64,000 bases of DNA, taken from contig NZ_JAIOJZ010000017.1 in the NCBI RefSeq assembly GCF_020404845.1, positions 83,475-147,474 on the forward strand. Direction: 5' to 3'. The translations under genes were made by a program, and so were the position numbers. Source of the DNA: Streptomyces hyderabadensis. GTDB lineage: Bacteria > Actinomycetota > Actinomycetes > Streptomycetales > Streptomycetaceae. The notes beneath the pieces are model-generated. The model was given only the letters and a program-made list of their open reading frames with translations, did no database searches and was not told where the DNA came from. Shown here piece by piece: positions 42,762-50,655 of the stretch (within the stretch, counting starts at the first letter, position 1; each line of letters opens with the position of its first letter).

Positions 42762-43517
42762 ATGCCTGAGCAGCCGCCCTATCTCCGCATCGCCGACGAG
42801 CTACGGCAGCGGATCGCGGAGCACGTGTGGGAACCGGGGGACCGGCTGCCCTCCCGCGCGCAGATCGGCCAGGAGTGCGGCGTAGGCGAGAACGTCGTCC
42901 GCAGGGCTCAAGAGCTGCTGATCTCCCAAGGGGTGTTGGAAGGCCGAGCCGGTTCGGGCACCTACGTCGCCGAGCCCCGGCAGCGCGTACGTGTGGTGCG
43001 GTCGTCGGCGCGCAAGCAGCCCGAAGGGTCGCCGTTCCGGGCGGACATGAAGGCCGTCGGCAGGCAGGGCGACTGGGAGAGCAGGACCGACGCCAAGGTG
43101 CCGGCCCCGGCGGAGATCGCCGCCCGACTCGGGATCGCCGAGGGCGAGCTGTGTATCCGAACCGCGTACGAGTTTCTGGCCGACGGCAGGCCCGTGCAGC
43201 TCTCGACCAGTTGGGAGCCGTACGACCTCACCGCCGGGACTCTCGTCGTTCTCCCCGAGGGAGGACCGCACGCAGGCGCGGGCGTCGTGAACCGCATGGC
43301 CGCGATCGGCATCACGGTCAGCCACGCCGTGGAGCAGCCTGAGCCCAGGCAGGCGACCGCCAAGGAGGCGTCGCTACTCGGCATCCAGAAGGCCGCACTG
43401 GTCACACACATCCGACGGACGTACTACAGCGACGACGGTAGGCCCGTCGAAACGGCGGACATCGTGGTGCCCGCGGCTCACTGCGAAATCGTCTACGAGA
43501 TCCCGATCAACCGCTAG
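42762..43517 (+). CDS. GntR/UTRA regulator at the right end of the AICE
   Basis: 251 residues. GntR HTH at 5-70 (LRIADELRQRIAEHVWEPGDRLPSRAQIGQECGVGENVVRRA) and UTRA domain at about 95-250. No ribosome-binding site precedes ATG 42762 and the operator lies directly upstream, so a leaderless message is likely. A decayed copy of its 3' end lies beyond attR at 44072-44205. Third GntR gene of the element. Confidence 0.9.
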   Translation: MPEQPPYLRIADELRQRIAEHVWEPGDRLPSRAQIGQECGVGENVVRRAQELLISQGVLEGRAGSGTYVAEPRQRVRVVRSSARKQPEGSPFRADMKAVGRQGDWESRTDAKVPAPAEIAARLGIAEGELCIRTAYEFLADGRPVQLSTSWEPYDLTAGTLVVLPEGGPHAGAGVVNRMAAIGITVSHAVEQPEPRQATAKEASLLGIQKAALVTHIRRTYYSDDGRPVETADIVVPAAHCEIVYEIPINR

Positions 43518-43537
43518 CCCGGCCTAGCGTTCGCCGT

Positions 43538-43738
43538 ATGGCCGACGACGCCCAGCTCTGTCCCGAGTGCAGCCAGCCACTGAAGTCCGGCGGTCTCGTG
43601 CTGTCCAAGCGAGACGACGACGGCCGGAGGGCCTGCCGGTCTCTGTGGCGATGCATCGACCGGCATACCTGGTGGCAGTGGGCGGATCGACCGGAGGAGG
43701 CATTGGAGGTCTGCCCAGCTCCGGAGCTGTTTCGCTGA
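43538..43738 (+). CDS. Small zinc-ribbon-like hypothetical protein
   Basis: 66 residues. N-terminal CPECSQPL and later C-I-D-R-H plus CPAPELFR give possible metal ligands; the middle has WWQWADRPEEALEV. It starts at ATG 43538, 20 bases after the GntR stop, so they are probably co-transcribed. A frameshifted second copy exists at 44227-44428, which shows that this gene pair is a stable unit of this element type. Confidence 0.75.
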   Translation: MADDAQLCPECSQPLKSGGLVLSKRDDDGRRACRSLWRCIDRHTWWQWADRPEEALEVCPAPELFR

Positions 43739-43842
43739 CATCCAACGCTGACATCAACGAGGCCGGACGGCGGCATACAGCAGCACCCCCGCGCGACCGT
43801 CGGACCAGCCGACCACGGCACCAGGGGCAGGCGTAGATCGAA

Positions 43843-43886
43843 CTCCTAAAGCGGGTGTCGCAGGTTCGAATCCTGCCGGGGGCACA
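43843..43886 (+). other. attR of the AICE (44-bp direct repeat)
   Basis: Exact copy of 31360-31403, the 3' half of tRNA-Arg from the anticodon loop. No 5' half of the tRNA is present, so it is not a gene. It is followed by its own hairpin terminator and then by remnants of a second element. Confidence 0.95.
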
Positions 43887-43894
43887 AGGGAAAA

Positions 43895-43922
43895 GGCCAC
43901 CTAGGAACGTTCCTGGGTGGCC
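43895..43922. terminator. Hairpin beyond attR
   Basis: GGCCACC-T-AGGAA pairs with TTCCT-G-GGTGGCC through one T-G wobble, closing a 2-base loop, with an AAAA run on the left. It occupies the same place relative to att as the terminator at 31411 but has a different stem sequence, so structure rather than sequence is conserved. Confidence 0.75.
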
Positions 43923-43955
43923 ATTAACATCCGCTTCTGGCATCAACGCGGGCGA

Positions 43956-44070
43956 TCACTCACGATCAGGGCGCCGCTTCCTGAGCAGCCGGTCCATGTG
44001 GCTCATGGCCTCGCGCTGCGTGTCCTGCACGACGTGCGTGTAGACGTCCATGGTGATGCTGATCTGAGAG
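43956..44070 (-). pseudogene. 3' remnant of a second integrase gene
   Basis: About 38 codons matching the end of the intact integrase almost exactly: ISITMDVYTHVVQDTQREAM through HMDRLLRKRRPDRE and stop. It sits the same distance from attR as int does from attL. The homology breaks off abruptly at about 44070, where a GntR fragment begins. It includes the codon for the catalytic tyrosine, but nothing upstream survives. Confidence 0.9.
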
Positions 44071-44071
44071 G

Positions 44072-44205
44072 AGGGCCGCACTGGTCACACACGTCTGGCG
44101 GACGTACTACGGCGACGGCGGCCGACCCGTCGAAAAGGCGGACATCGTGGTGCCCGCCTCGCGGCTCACTGCGGGATTCGTTTATGAGATCCCGATCAAC
44201 CGGTG
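44072..44205 (+). pseudogene. 3' remnant of a second GntR gene
   Basis: About 43 codons paralogous to the end of the GntR gene at 42762 (AALVTHVWRTYYGDGGRPVE, then EKADIVVPASRL and YEIPINR). The stop codon is lost (CGGTGG in place of CGCTAG). It is fused head-to-tail with the int remnant by a deletion that removed the whole middle of the second element. Confidence 0.88.
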
Positions 44206-44226
44206 GTCCGGCCTAAAGTTCGCCGT

Positions 44227-44428
44227 ATGGCCGACGACGCCCAGCTCTGTCCCGAGTGCAGCCAGCCACTGAAGTCCGGCGGTCTTGTGCTGTCCAAGCG
44301 GGACGACGACGGCCGGACGGGCCTGCCGGTCGCTGTGGCGATGCATTGACCGGCATACCTGGTGGCAGTGGGCGGATCGGCCGGGGGAGGCATTGGATGT
44401 CTGCCCAGTCCCGGACCTGTTTCGGTGA
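44227..44428 (+). pseudogene. Frameshifted copy of the small zinc-ribbon gene
   Basis: Nearly the full length of the gene at 43538 with about 90% base identity. One extra base in GGCCGGACGGGCC (original GGCCGGAGGGCC) shifts the frame. A TGA then arises at GATGCATTGACC, giving a 40-residue product. The original C-terminus continues in another frame to 44428. Confidence 0.88.
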
Positions 44429-44557
44429 CATCCAGCGTTGACCTCACCCGACACGCACCAAGCCTTCCTCATGGCCTTGCGTAGGCGACGCTATCGGTCG
44501 GCTCGGGGCCAAATCGCGCCGATTCTCCGCAGGGATGAGCCGTCACCGCAGACGAGG

Positions 44558-44588
44558 ACTGAGATGCGCCGTGCGGGCGCATCTCAGT
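44558..44588 (-). terminator. Terminator of the TerD-like gene
   Basis: A 13-bp perfect stem (ACTGAGATGCGCC with GGCGCATCTCAGT) closes a 5-base loop, about 100 bases beyond the stop of the leftward gene at 44685. Confidence 0.75.
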
Positions 44589-44684
44589 CGAAGTCGAGGG
44601 CGAGGAGAGCGAAAGGACTTGAGTTCATTTGGAGTGAATGAGAAGGAAGCCCCTTCATGGCCTCGCCGTGGGCAACGCTAGCAC

Positions 44685-46856
44685 TCAGCCCGGGATCAAG
44701 TCGCGCAGGTTTTCGAGGGTGATGATCCGGGAGTCTTCGTGCAGTCCCTCGGGACGTTCGAGGCCGATGTACGTCACGGGCTCGTCCGGGACCTGCTCGC
44801 CGTCCCACAGGTCCATGACCGTGGTGTCGTCGGACATCAGGTCGACCAGGTACCCGATCGTCAGCTGCTCGCGCTCCACGAGGGCACGCACCACCTTGGA
44901 CACCGACGCCTGGTTCTCCTCGACCCGGTTCGCCACCGAGATGCCCTTCAGGTAGAGGTGCAGCCACTTCGCACGCCACCTGCCGTCGTCGCCGCGCTGG
45001 AAGACCAGGGGCAGCGCCACACGACCCGTCCCCCGCAGATCCGACTTCATCCGCACCGTACGCGGCTCGAACGGGCGGCCCTTCCGCTCACCTTCGCGCA
45101 GCATGAACCCGAAGAACGACTCCTCGACCTCCTCGAAGCCTTCTCCCGCGTAGATGTTGACCTGCGGCACGATGAACGTGCCGCGCACGCGGTCCAGGGA
45201 CAGGTTGATGAACTCCGAAGCTCCGTCGGGTGCCTCGGTGACATCGCCCGAGTGCTCACCCCCGACGGCGGTGAGGGCGGTGTAGGAAAGCCAGGAGTCG
45301 GTGCTGTAGTCGCTGTGCAGCAGCAGGGCCGACAGGTCGTAGTCGGTCCGCTCCCTGCTCTCCTTCCAATACACGAAGAAGCGCAGCAGTTCACCGTCGA
45401 CCGCCGAGACCGACCCCCGCGGCAGTACGCCGAACCCGGCCGCGGCCGCCCTGCCACTGAGCGGGAGCGCCACGTCGAGGACGTCGGGGTCGAGCAACAG
45501 CCGGCCCGGCGCCGGGAGCCGACGGCGGATCTCGGCGTCGAGGGCGGTGATCAGACGGTCGCGGTCGGCGGCCGGTACCGGGGGCCGGGTGTCGGGGGTC
45601 ACCCAGGCGCGGCCCCGGCGGTTGACGAAGATGCGGGGTGTGTCGGTCTCCCGTTCGCGGTTGTGGAAGTGTTCACGGACCGAGAGGACGACCCGGCCGG
45701 AGACCTCGGGGGCGACCTCCACCGCCGCGGCCACCACCGCATCCCGCTCCTCCTGGTCGGCGGCGATCCGCAGCAGCAGGTCCAGGGCGCGGAACAGCTT
45801 CCCGGGAGCGGACTTGAGCAGCCTCACCGCACCGGTGGCGTCGAACTCGTCGAGCAGCTGCTCGACGCGGCTGTCGAAGGACCGCGCCTCCTTCTCGCCC
45901 CGCGCGACGGCGAACACGTCGGCGGCGTGCGGCCAGCGCGGGTACTCGTGGGGATGGAGCCGCTCACCGAGCCGTTTGAAGGGCTCCCGGTGCGCGTGCA
46001 CATCGGCGAGCTTCGCCGGGTTAGCCGCGACCACCGCGTCGAGGCCCGCGAGCAGTCCCCGGCGCGCCGGCCGCGACAGCGCCCGGAACCGGGTCGGCTC
46101 CCGGAGCGTCACATCGCCGTCCGACAGTGCGCAGGCCAGACGCAGCACATCGGTGACGGTGTCCAGCAGGAGGTCTGCGCCGACGCCGAGCCGGGCCTCG
46201 TTGACGACCGCCCGGTTCTCCCGGACGGGGATCGAGGTCGGCTGCGGGCCGAGCGCGCATTGCTCCGCGAGGGTCTTGAGGTCGCGCAGGTCGTCCTCGC
46301 CCAGTGGCGTCGTGCTGCCCGCCAAGGCCAGGTAGAGATCGGTGAGTTCGTCGTCCAGGCCCCGCCCGAGGTGCAGGGCGGTCACCCGGTCACCCGCCGA
46401 GGCGATCAGCTCATCGTGGGCCGCGAGCATCTCCTCGTAGGTGTGCTGGTAGCGGCCGTACGTGGGGAGGCTGAGCAGGTCCAGCACCCCGTGCCTCAGC
46501 TGCGCCAGCACACTCTCGCGCGACGTGTCGTCACCGAGCGCCTTCGTCACGCACCGCATCCAGAAGTCTTCGGTGTCCGGCACGTTCGCCGGGAAGTCGA
46601 TGAAGTAGGAGTTGTGCCGGACCTGGTCGCCCACCATCTCGCTCACGGTGCGCAGCGTTCGTCTGGCGGTGTGCACGACAGCGGCCTCGGACAGCCCTGA
46701 CAGCCGCGCCAGCAGCTCGGCCGAGAGCTTGAAGCCCACAGTCGTCAGCGCCGCGTCGAACTGTCGTGCGGCGGTGGCGCCTTCCCCGGCAGACCCCTCG
46801 GGAGAAGGAAGGCGGTGGGTGTGCCGGATGACCAGCGATTCGAGACTGTGCGCCAT
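44685..46856 (-). CDS. Large protein with C-terminal TerD-like domain
   Basis: 723 residues. The C-terminal 200 residues read as a TerD-type beta-sandwich: FFVYWKESRERTDYDLSALL, then GEHSGDVTEAPDGASEFINL, then GTFIVPQVNIYAGEGFEEV, where acidic residues bind Ca2+ in tellurium-resistance proteins. The N-terminal 500 residues are helical and resemble, from memory, the MXAN_6230/SCO0854-type proteins of ter clusters, but the RING cysteines of that family are absent. Role: perhaps stress or phage defence as for other ter genes; inferred only. It stands alone right beside the AICE. ATG 46856 has no clear ribosome-binding site. Confidence 0.75.
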   Translation of the reverse strand: MAHSLESLVIRHTHRLPSPEGSAGEGATAARQFDAALTTVGFKLSAELLARLSGLSEAAVVHTARRTLRTVSEMVGDQVRHNSYFIDFPANVPDTEDFWMRCVTKALGDDTSRESVLAQLRHGVLDLLSLPTYGRYQHTYEEMLAAHDELIASAGDRVTALHLGRGLDDELTDLYLALAGSTTPLGEDDLRDLKTLAEQCALGPQPTSIPVRENRAVVNEARLGVGADLLLDTVTDVLRLACALSDGDVTLREPTRFRALSRPARRGLLAGLDAVVAANPAKLADVHAHREPFKRLGERLHPHEYPRWPHAADVFAVARGEKEARSFDSRVEQLLDEFDATGAVRLLKSAPGKLFRALDLLLRIAADQEERDAVVAAAVEVAPEVSGRVVLSVREHFHNRERETDTPRIFVNRRGRAWVTPDTRPPVPAADRDRLITALDAEIRRRLPAPGRLLLDPDVLDVALPLSGRAAAAGFGVLPRGSVSAVDGELLRFFVYWKESRERTDYDLSALLLHSDYSTDSWLSYTALTAVGGEHSGDVTEAPDGASEFINLSLDRVRGTFIVPQVNIYAGEGFEEVEESFFGFMLREGERKGRPFEPRTVRMKSDLRGTGRVALPLVFQRGDDGRWRAKWLHLYLKGISVANRVEENQASVSKVVRALVEREQLTIGYLVDLMSDDTTVMDLWDGEQVPDEPVTYIGLERPEGLHEDSRIITLENLRDLIPG

Positions 46857-46995
46857 CCGTGGATGATCGCAGAGGGGCGCGAGCCGACGCACAGGAGTTT
46901 TCCGTACGCGCTCCGACGCCGTGATCGAAATCCGGAGCACCCCGAAACCCGTCGGCCTCGGCTGTCACCCGGCAGCGGGTCGGGGCTGCGCTCCG

Positions 46996-48591
46996 TCACT
47001 GGCGGGTCACCGCGCGGGAGACGCCCGCCGTGACCGTCGTGGCCAGGATCCAGCCGGAGGCGATCAGGGCGTAGGACAGCCACTGGCCGGTGCCGCGTGG
47101 GGCGAAGGCGTTGTCCTGGCCGAAGGTGATGATCGGGACGAGGAGGTCGAGGGTGTAGAAGACGGCGTTGAAGGGCGGGGCCTTGCCGGGATCGAGGGGG
47201 GCGGGGGTGTGCAGGGCGAAGTACAGGGCTCCGCAGGCGAGCAGGGCGAGGAGCCACAGGCCGGCGCGCAGGGGGCGGTAGCCGTAGCCGACGCAGAGGT
47301 CCTGGACGTGGCCCCAGAGTCGGATGTGCGGGGGGAGGGTGGTGCGGCGGTGGCGCTGTTTGGCCAGGAGGACCGTGCGGGCCTCGTCCTCGTGGCCGAG
47401 ACGGCGGTAGGTCGCCGCCAGTTGCTCGTAGGGCTGGGGGAGGTAGCCGTCGGTCGTGCGGCGGATCCAGCGGACTCGTTCCGCTGCGGGGAGCGGTGCG
47501 GCGAGGGCGTCGTACGTCGCCTCGGCCAGGCGGAGGTCGGTGGGCCAGGTGTCCTGGGCGTCGTGGAGGGTGCCCAGCCGGGCGTTGCGTGCGTCGACCG
47601 CTCCGTGGATCGGTCCGCGGGTGCGGAGGTCCGTTTCCCGTGCCTGGGTCGCCCGCAGGGACAGGGCGGTGCCGTCCGGGTGGGTCAGTTCGGTGTCGCG
47701 GAAGCTCAGTTCCGTACCGACGTGTGTGCCGTCGAGTTTCACCGCGCCGTCGACCGTGAGTCCGAGCCCCAGGTCGAAGTTGCGGGCGACCGTGACGTCG
47801 ACCGCCTCCAGGGCGATGTCGCCGGGGTTGCTCAGCCGGGCGCCGCAGAAGCCGATGGCCGCCGCGACCGTGGCTCCGGAGAGGATGATCCGGCCCTCGG
47901 CGCTGAAACCGGGGTGGCAGGTGAAGTCCTCGGTGATACGCACGTGGTAGGCGTCCAGGGCGTGACCACCGGGGGCGCGGAGCGCGGCGCCCTCCAGGTC
48001 GAATTCACCGTCTATGGACGCGCCGGACAGCCGGAAGCTCCCCTTGACGGCCAGGTTCGTGCACAGTGCGTCGCCGCCGACGTGGGCGTGGACGGCCGAT
48101 ATGGCCTCGCCCTCGGGGAAGCCGACCGCCGTGTCCCGCAGGTCCAGGTCGCCGTTGATCTGCGTACGGTTGAGGTTCAGGGGGCCCGTCAGGCGGCAGC
48201 GGGCAAGGACCAGGCGCCCGTCGATCTGCGCCGTGTCGGCCACCAGTCCGGGCAGGGTGCAGTCCGTCATGACCAGTTGGCGGGTCCGGGCGCCCGGCAG
48301 CAGCGGTGCCTCGTCGAAGCGGCAGTCCGTCAGGTGGACCGGTGCCGCGACGTCGGTGAACCCCAGGTCCAGGCGGCCCGTGATGTGCGCCCCGGTCAGC
48401 CGCAGTGCGGGGCGGTCGCCGGGGGTGGGCTCGGCGTGGGCGCCCAGCAGCAGGGCCGCTATGACGTCGGAGCGGATCACCGGGGCCGCCGGGGCCGCCG
48501 GATCGGGGGCGTCGGAGACGTCGACGCGGCGGCCCTGCGGGAAGGCGTCCCACAACCGGCGTTCGTGGGCGTTGAGTTCGTTGAGGCGCAC
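46996..48591 (-). CDS. Beta-helix (pentapeptide-type) protein with C-terminal membrane segments
   Basis: 531 residues from GTG 48591 (AGGAAG ten bases before). Residues about 55-370 are successive short beta-turn units (LRLTGAHITGRLDLGFTDV, LVLARCRLTGPLNLNRTQIN, GEFDLEGAALRAPGGHAL), as in right-handed beta-helix/pentapeptide proteins. A helical linker follows, then two membrane helices (LRAGLWLLALLACGALYFAL, WLSYALIASGWILATTVTAG). Streptomyces homologues are often labelled membrane-associated oxidoreductase, with no basis I can see here. Confidence 0.78.
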   Translation of the reverse strand: MRLNELNAHERRLWDAFPQGRRVDVSDAPDPAAPAAPVIRSDVIAALLLGAHAEPTPGDRPALRLTGAHITGRLDLGFTDVAAPVHLTDCRFDEAPLLPGARTRQLVMTDCTLPGLVADTAQIDGRLVLARCRLTGPLNLNRTQINGDLDLRDTAVGFPEGEAISAVHAHVGGDALCTNLAVKGSFRLSGASIDGEFDLEGAALRAPGGHALDAYHVRITEDFTCHPGFSAEGRIILSGATVAAAIGFCGARLSNPGDIALEAVDVTVARNFDLGLGLTVDGAVKLDGTHVGTELSFRDTELTHPDGTALSLRATQARETDLRTRGPIHGAVDARNARLGTLHDAQDTWPTDLRLAEATYDALAAPLPAAERVRWIRRTTDGYLPQPYEQLAATYRRLGHEDEARTVLLAKQRHRRTTLPPHIRLWGHVQDLCVGYGYRPLRAGLWLLALLACGALYFALHTPAPLDPGKAPPFNAVFYTLDLLVPIITFGQDNAFAPRGTGQWLSYALIASGWILATTVTAGVSRAVTRQ

Positions 48592-48719
48592 GGACGACGA
48601 TCTTCCTGGGCCGACCGCTGCCGGACAACCCGGATTCCCGCACTCCGTCGCCAGGCAGGCCGTCGCCTCCGCGCCGTGAGCGCGAGTGCTCGACCGGTAC
48701 GCAGTCACACCGCCCCCGC

Positions 48720-49283
48720 TCAGGCCACCGGCCGTGCCCCGCGGGTCAGGCGGAGGGCGGAGGCCAGGAAGAAGACGCCGCCGAGGAAGGCGTAGCCCGC
48801 CAGGCTGCTCAGCGTCGGGTCGTCGGCGCCGGCCTGCGTGACGAACGAGATGCCGGCGAGCGTCGAGATGGCGCCGCTGACGATCATCGGCCACTGCCCG
48901 CCCAGCCGGCGGCGCACGGCACCCACGACGAGCTGGACGATTCCGGCGGTGACGGCCCACGCGCCCCAGACGCGCAGGACGGCCGGGATGCCGGAGGTCG
49001 CGGCGAGGGCGAGGGCGAGAACGGTCAGGGAGCTGATCGCGATGTTGGCGTACAGGGGTGCGACCGGGCCGCCGTTCGCCTTCGCCGACCGGACGTCGAC
49101 GACCGCTGCCGCCACGTCGAACAGCGGGTAGACGAGCAGCAGTGTCGTGCTCAGCGGGCCCAGCTCGTCGGCGGTGGTGAAGAGCAGGGCGGCCCAGACG
49201 GCGGCGAACGCGAAGCGGAGGAAGTACAGCTTCCGGAGGGTGGCGGGGACGCTGGCGGGCGGTGCGGCGACGACGGTGTCCAC
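48720..49283 (-). CDS. DUF308/HdeD-like integral membrane protein
   Basis: 187 residues with six membrane helices (YFLRFAFAAVWAALLFTTAD at the start; FVTQAGADDPTLSSLAGYAFLGGVFFLASAL at the end). GTG 49283 follows GAAAGG by seven bases. The fold resembles small HdeD-type membrane proteins, function unknown. It is divergent from a TetR gene whose twin operator arms sit upstream of this gene, so it is the likely target. Confidence 0.78.
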   Translation of the reverse strand: MDTVVAAPPASVPATLRKLYFLRFAFAAVWAALLFTTADELGPLSTTLLLVYPLFDVAAAVVDVRSAKANGGPVAPLYANIAISSLTVLALALAATSGIPAVLRVWGAWAVTAGIVQLVVGAVRRRLGGQWPMIVSGAISTLAGISFVTQAGADDPTLSSLAGYAFLGGVFFLASALRLTRGARPVA

Positions 49284-49348
49284 GAGGGTGCCTTTCGGTG
49301 AGGCGGGTGAGGGGAGGCATGCGCCGGTGGTGCCCGCAGCGATGCGGC

Positions 49349-49387
49349 GGGCACCCAGCAAGGGCACCCAGCAAGGGCATCCAGCAA
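49349..49387. repeat. Three tandem copies of a 13-base unit
   Basis: GGGCACCCAGCAA repeated three times (the third with one change, CAT for CAC), in the leader between the operator and the DUF308-type gene. It is probably slippage-prone spacer sequence. Confidence 0.85.
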
Positions 49388-49410
49388 CGGCATGCGATGG
49401 GATCTCGCGA

Positions 49411-49487
49411 TGAGGTAGAACGTTCGGTCTCGTCATGCAGTCAACGGCCTCCCCCCACCCCCTGTCAAGACCGAACGTTCTACCTCA
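49411..49487. promoter_or_regulatory. Perfect 20-bp inverted repeat, TetR operator pair
   Basis: TGAGGTAGAACGTTCGGTCT (49411-49430) recurs as its exact complement at 49468-49487, across a 37-base spacer. Each arm contains the self-complementary core GAACGTTC. This lies between the DUF308-type gene and the TetR gene. Each arm can bind one repressor dimer, covering both promoters. Confidence 0.85.
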
Positions 49488-49508
49488 CCCCCTTGATACG
49501 GTGACCCC

Positions 49509-50120
49509 ATGAGCCCGAGCGCAGAAGCCCGCCCCACCTCCGCCGCGCGAGCCCGCCTGCTCGGCACGGCCACGAAGATCTTCTACGCCGAAGGGATCCA
49601 CTCCGTCGGCATCGACCGGATCACCGCCGAGGCGCAGGTCACCCGGGCCACGCTGTACCGGCACTTCGCGGGCAAGGAGGACCTCGTCCTCGCCTACCTC
49701 GACCAGGCCGACCGGGGGATCCGCGAGCAGGTGGCCGCGGCCGTGGGCAGTACTCCCTCGGCCGCCGGGCAGGTCCGGGCCGTCGCCCGGTCCATCGTCG
49801 ACGGGATCCGGTCCCCCGGTTTCCGCGGCTGTGCCTTCCTCAACGCCGTGGCCGAGTACCCCGACCCCGCCCATCCGGTGCACCGCGCGGTGCTGGCCCA
49901 CCGGCAGTGGTTCCTGGACACCGTCACGGAGCTGCTGGCGCGGGTCGGCGACGAGCCCGGCGGGCCCGCCGACGCCGCCGGCCGGCACCTCGTCATGCTC
50001 CGGGACGGTGCGATGGCGGCGGGGTGCCTCTTCGACCCGGAGCTGGTGTCCGAGACCTTCCTGCACGGCGTCGAAGGGGTGCTGCGAGAGGTCTCGGCGG
50101 CGGCACCGGCGGAGGGCTGA
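49509..50120 (+). CDS. TetR-family regulator
   Basis: 203 residues. HTH: RLLGTATKIFYAEGIHSVGIDRITAEAQVTRATLYRHFAGKEDLV. The ligand domain has FRGCAFLNAVAEYPDPAHPVH, as in the TetR_C_33-like group. ATG 49509 is 21 bases after the right operator arm. It is expected to repress itself and the divergent membrane protein gene. Confidence 0.92.
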   Translation: MSPSAEARPTSAARARLLGTATKIFYAEGIHSVGIDRITAEAQVTRATLYRHFAGKEDLVLAYLDQADRGIREQVAAAVGSTPSAAGQVRAVARSIVDGIRSPGFRGCAFLNAVAEYPDPAHPVHRAVLAHRQWFLDTVTELLARVGDEPGGPADAAGRHLVMLRDGAMAAGCLFDPELVSETFLHGVEGVLREVSAAAPAEG

Positions 50121-50239
50121 GGGGGCTCCCGGAAAAAATTTCCGCCCGGCCGTCCCGCCGTGTCGAGAACGCGCGTCCCGCTCCGTCCCAGGGGTGAACG
50201 AGGCCACAATGGGCCGCACCAGCACCTAGGAGACGCATC

Positions 50240-50647
50240 ATGGCCAAGTACCTGCTGCTCAAGCACTACCGGGGCGCCCCGGAGCCGGTCAACTGCGCGC
50301 CGATGGACCAGTGGACGCCGGAGGAGATCTCCGCGCACATGCAGTACATGCAGGACTTCGCGGACCGGCTCGAGAAGACCGGCGAGTTCGTCGACGGGCA
50401 GGCCCTGGCCCCCGAGGGGACGTGGGTCCGGTACGACGGTGAGGGGAGGCCGCCGGTCACCGACGGGCCATTCGCGGAGACCAAGGACCTGATCGCGGGC
50501 TGGATGGTGATCGACGTCGACAGCTACGAGCGCGCCGTCGAGCTGGCCGGGGAGCTGTCCGCCGCCCCGGGTGCGGGCGGGAAGCCGATCCACGAGTGGC
50601 TGGAGCTGCGGCCCTTCCTGGTCGCGTCCCCGACCGTCACGGAGTGA
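50240..50647 (+). CDS. DGPF/YCII-domain protein, partner of ECF42-type sigma
   Basis: 135 residues: MAKYLLLKHYRG at the start, then FVDGQALAPEGTWVR and VTDGPFAETKDLIAGWMVIDVDS, where D-G-P-F is the family hallmark. ATG 50240 follows AGGAGACGC. It is nine bases before the sigma factor gene. DGPF proteins regularly accompany ECF42 sigma factors; their mechanism in the signalling step is not settled. Confidence 0.9.
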   Translation: MAKYLLLKHYRGAPEPVNCAPMDQWTPEEISAHMQYMQDFADRLEKTGEFVDGQALAPEGTWVRYDGEGRPPVTDGPFAETKDLIAGWMVIDVDSYERAVELAGELSAAPGAGGKPIHEWLELRPFLVASPTVTE

Positions 50648-50655
50648 CCTCGGCG

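Larger units (their letters stand above)
31360..43886. mobile_element. pSAM2-type actinomycete integrative and conjugative element (AICE)
   Basis: About 12.5 kb bounded by 44-bp att repeats. It carries the complete AICE core: int, xis, repSA, four spread-type genes, tra, a Pra-position gene, a KorSA-type regulator and a Pif-type Nudix gene. The right third (38.9-43.8 kb) is cargo of small unknown genes and two more GntR regulators. All core genes have intact frames and motifs, so the element may be able to excise and transfer. Excision would produce a circle of about 12,483 bases. Confidence 0.93.

Noticed and set aside
43843..43886. Second tRNA-Arg gene
   Set aside because: Only the 3' half is present; acceptor 5' strand and D arm are missing. 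It is the attR repeat.
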